From Amorphochlora amoebiformis (lineage: Eukaryota > Cercozoa > Chlorarachniophyceae), in the NCBI GenBank assembly GCA_054601695.1, contig BAAHQB010000004.1:558001-622000 (forward strand): a stretch of 64,000 nt of DNA, given 5' to 3'. This document shows, piece by piece, positions 63,449-64,000 of the stretch (positions are counted from its first letter, which is position 1; each line of letters opens with the position of its first letter). The translations under genes were made by a program, and so were the position numbers. The notes below the pieces were generated by a model. The model had not been told where the DNA came from. It saw only the letters and a program-made list of their open reading frames with translations, and made no database searches.

Positions 63449-64000
63449 TATAATATGTAAGTACATATATTATATATATATTATATATGTATCTGTATAT
63501 ATTAATATATGTATATATATATATATACATATATATATTCACTTATTTGTATTGATATTGACCTGTTGCTCAGATTCTATTGTTCCCCTCGGCTTGCTAG
63601 CCTGCATATATGTAAGTATATAATATATATATATATATATATGTCTATATATAGATCTATATTTAGATATATATTTATATATGTATATATATATATTAGT
63701 ACTTTTAAAACCTAAATATATATATATGTATATTATATATATATATATATATTAGTACGTTTAAAACCTAATTAGTGCACTAGAAGTGTGTGTTTATACA
63801 TACATGTATATATATATATATATATATTACACAGCTTACTATTATATTCACACATACACACACATACACACACACGTATTATTATGTATATTTATATACA
63901 CATACACATACACATATATATATGTATATATATATATATATATATATTTATATACATTATTAATCCATGCTCACCGATTCATTTAATATAGATATCGCGT
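46486..64000 (-). CDS. Ankyrin-like/SAM/tyrosine-kinase-like protein kinase, 5' end outside the window
   Basis: About 38 exons, mostly joined in phase 0, give at least 780 residues ending at a stop at 46486-46488. From the N-terminus: a region of unknown function; a segment resembling ankyrin repeats ([13 protein letters not shown] ... [14 protein letters not shown]); a SAM domain (VAEWLKSIG ... [17 protein letters not shown]); a linker; and a protein kinase domain at the C-terminus. The kinase has GRGSFGEAH, Lys in VVLKS, HRDLACRN (an HRDLAxRN loop typical of tyrosine kinases), DYG in place of DFG, SPE in place of APE, and SDMWSMGV. It should transfer phosphate to Tyr or Ser/Thr; the substrate is unknown. 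Two junctions (near 53430 and 61850) are unresolved. It is tail to tail with NCKX. Confidence 0.88.
51642..52921 (-). CDS. Kinase gene exons: linker between SAM and kinase domains
   Basis: Exons 52871-52921, 52580-52643 and 51642-51676. Peptides: [47 protein letters not shown]. Phases agree with each other and with the kinase domain. The segment just before the Gly-rich loop ([19 protein letters not shown]) may be a regulatory strand. No domain recognised. Confidence 0.72.
51923..51990 (-). repeat. Telomere-like array in a kinase-gene intron
   Basis: About eleven TTAGGG-type units on + (CCCTAA in the sense direction of the kinase gene), with a few GGGTCA variants, between the exons at 51642 and 52580. 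Confidence 0.9.
53328..54294 (-). CDS. Kinase gene exons: SAM domain
   Basis: Exons 54235-54294 ([20 protein letters not shown]), 53799-53828 ([10 protein letters not shown]), 53684-53734 ([17 protein letters not shown]) and 53328-53427. The Trp-to-LDG spacing and [10 protein letters not shown] fit sterile alpha motif domains, which mediate protein-protein contacts. The last exon reads [14 protein letters not shown], like SAM helix 5, but this frame does not match the phase of the preceding exon, so its boundary or frame needs checking. Confidence 0.72.
54602..58500 (-). CDS. Kinase gene exons: ankyrin-like region
   Basis: Exons 58453-58500, 58220-58270, 57094-57177, 56883-56927, 56581-56682, 56477-56524, 56379-56399, 55065-55145 and 54602-54652, all phase 0. 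Peptides: [120 protein letters not shown]. Ankyrin similarity is visible only in pieces. The exons from 56379 to 56927 rest mainly on splice sites and phase. Confidence 0.6.
56735..56880 (-). repeat. Degenerate telomere-like array in a kinase-gene intron
   Basis: TTAGGG-type units with many substitutions on the + strand, filling the intron between the exons ending at 56682 and 56883. Sense orientation is again CCCTAA. Confidence 0.85.
58680..64000 (-). CDS. Kinase gene exons: N-terminal region of unknown function
   Basis: Exons 63975-64000 (cut by the window edge), 63563-63601, 63048-63164, 62851-62892, 62595-62639, 62173-62217, 61498-61553, 61226-61300, 61095-61133, 60538-60577, 59954-60011 and 58680-58758. 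Peptides: [20 protein letters not shown] and [126 protein letters not shown]. One small exon near 61815-61890 is missing from the model. No family recognised; the region could belong to a separate gene if an unseen stop or start intervenes. Confidence 0.6.

Noticed and set aside
63561-63616. Possible + strand exon between CTCAG and GTAAGT
   Set aside because: Clean splice-like ends, but the - strand reading of the same DNA has an acceptor and donor that keep phase with both neighbouring kinase-gene exons.

Overview
This window is nuclear DNA of a eukaryote, probably an alga. Almost everything outside exons is (TA)n microsatellite or degenerate telomere-like sequence (TTAGGG/CCCTAA). The coding sequence is cut into about 125 short exons, mostly 25 to 120 nt. 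The long Tyr-Ile open frames are microsatellite artefacts. I found the genes by looking for conserved protein motifs between GT and AG boundaries and requiring reading phase to agree from exon to exon. The plastid/cyanobacterial-type FtsZ, with what looks like a signal peptide followed by a transit-like stretch, points to an alga, possibly one with a complex (secondary) plastid. I do not name a species.

Layout. (1) 849-929 (+) is the last exon of a gene that starts left of the window. (2) 2087-16119 (+) is a complete 23-exon FtsZ gene of 486 codons; all phases agree. (3) 19227-37432 (-) is a complete 43-exon gene for the alpha subunit of the fatty-acid beta-oxidation trifunctional enzyme (enoyl-CoA hydratase plus 3-hydroxyacyl-CoA dehydrogenase, HADHA type), 774 codons. 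(4) 37648-45772 (+) is a K+-dependent Na+/Ca2+ exchanger (NCKX/SLC24 family) of about 21 exons, head to head with HADHA across about 215 bp. (5) 46486 to the right edge (-) is a protein kinase gene whose 5' end lies outside the window: N-terminal region of unknown function, ankyrin-like segment, SAM domain, and a tyrosine-kinase-like catalytic domain at the C-terminus. FtsZ and HADHA converge, as do NCKX and the kinase. The gene-boundary spacers carry islands very rich in the tetranucleotide CTAG.

The genes have no shared pathway: plastid division, beta-oxidation, cation exchange and signalling. The unusual content is in the introns. First, exon edges (an exon end plus the adjoining splice site) are tandemly duplicated, with copies separated by (TA)n; acceptor-side copies lie upstream of the real exon and donor-side copies downstream. 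Second, telomere-like repeats are strongly biased to read CCCTAA in the direction of transcription, and many functional 3' splice sites are built directly from these units (CTAAC followed by CCCTAG or CCCAG). Third, a roughly 45-bp element is embedded in the telomere-like arrays, with ten copies in one HADHA intron.

No tRNA, rRNA, CRISPR array or recognisable transposase was seen.
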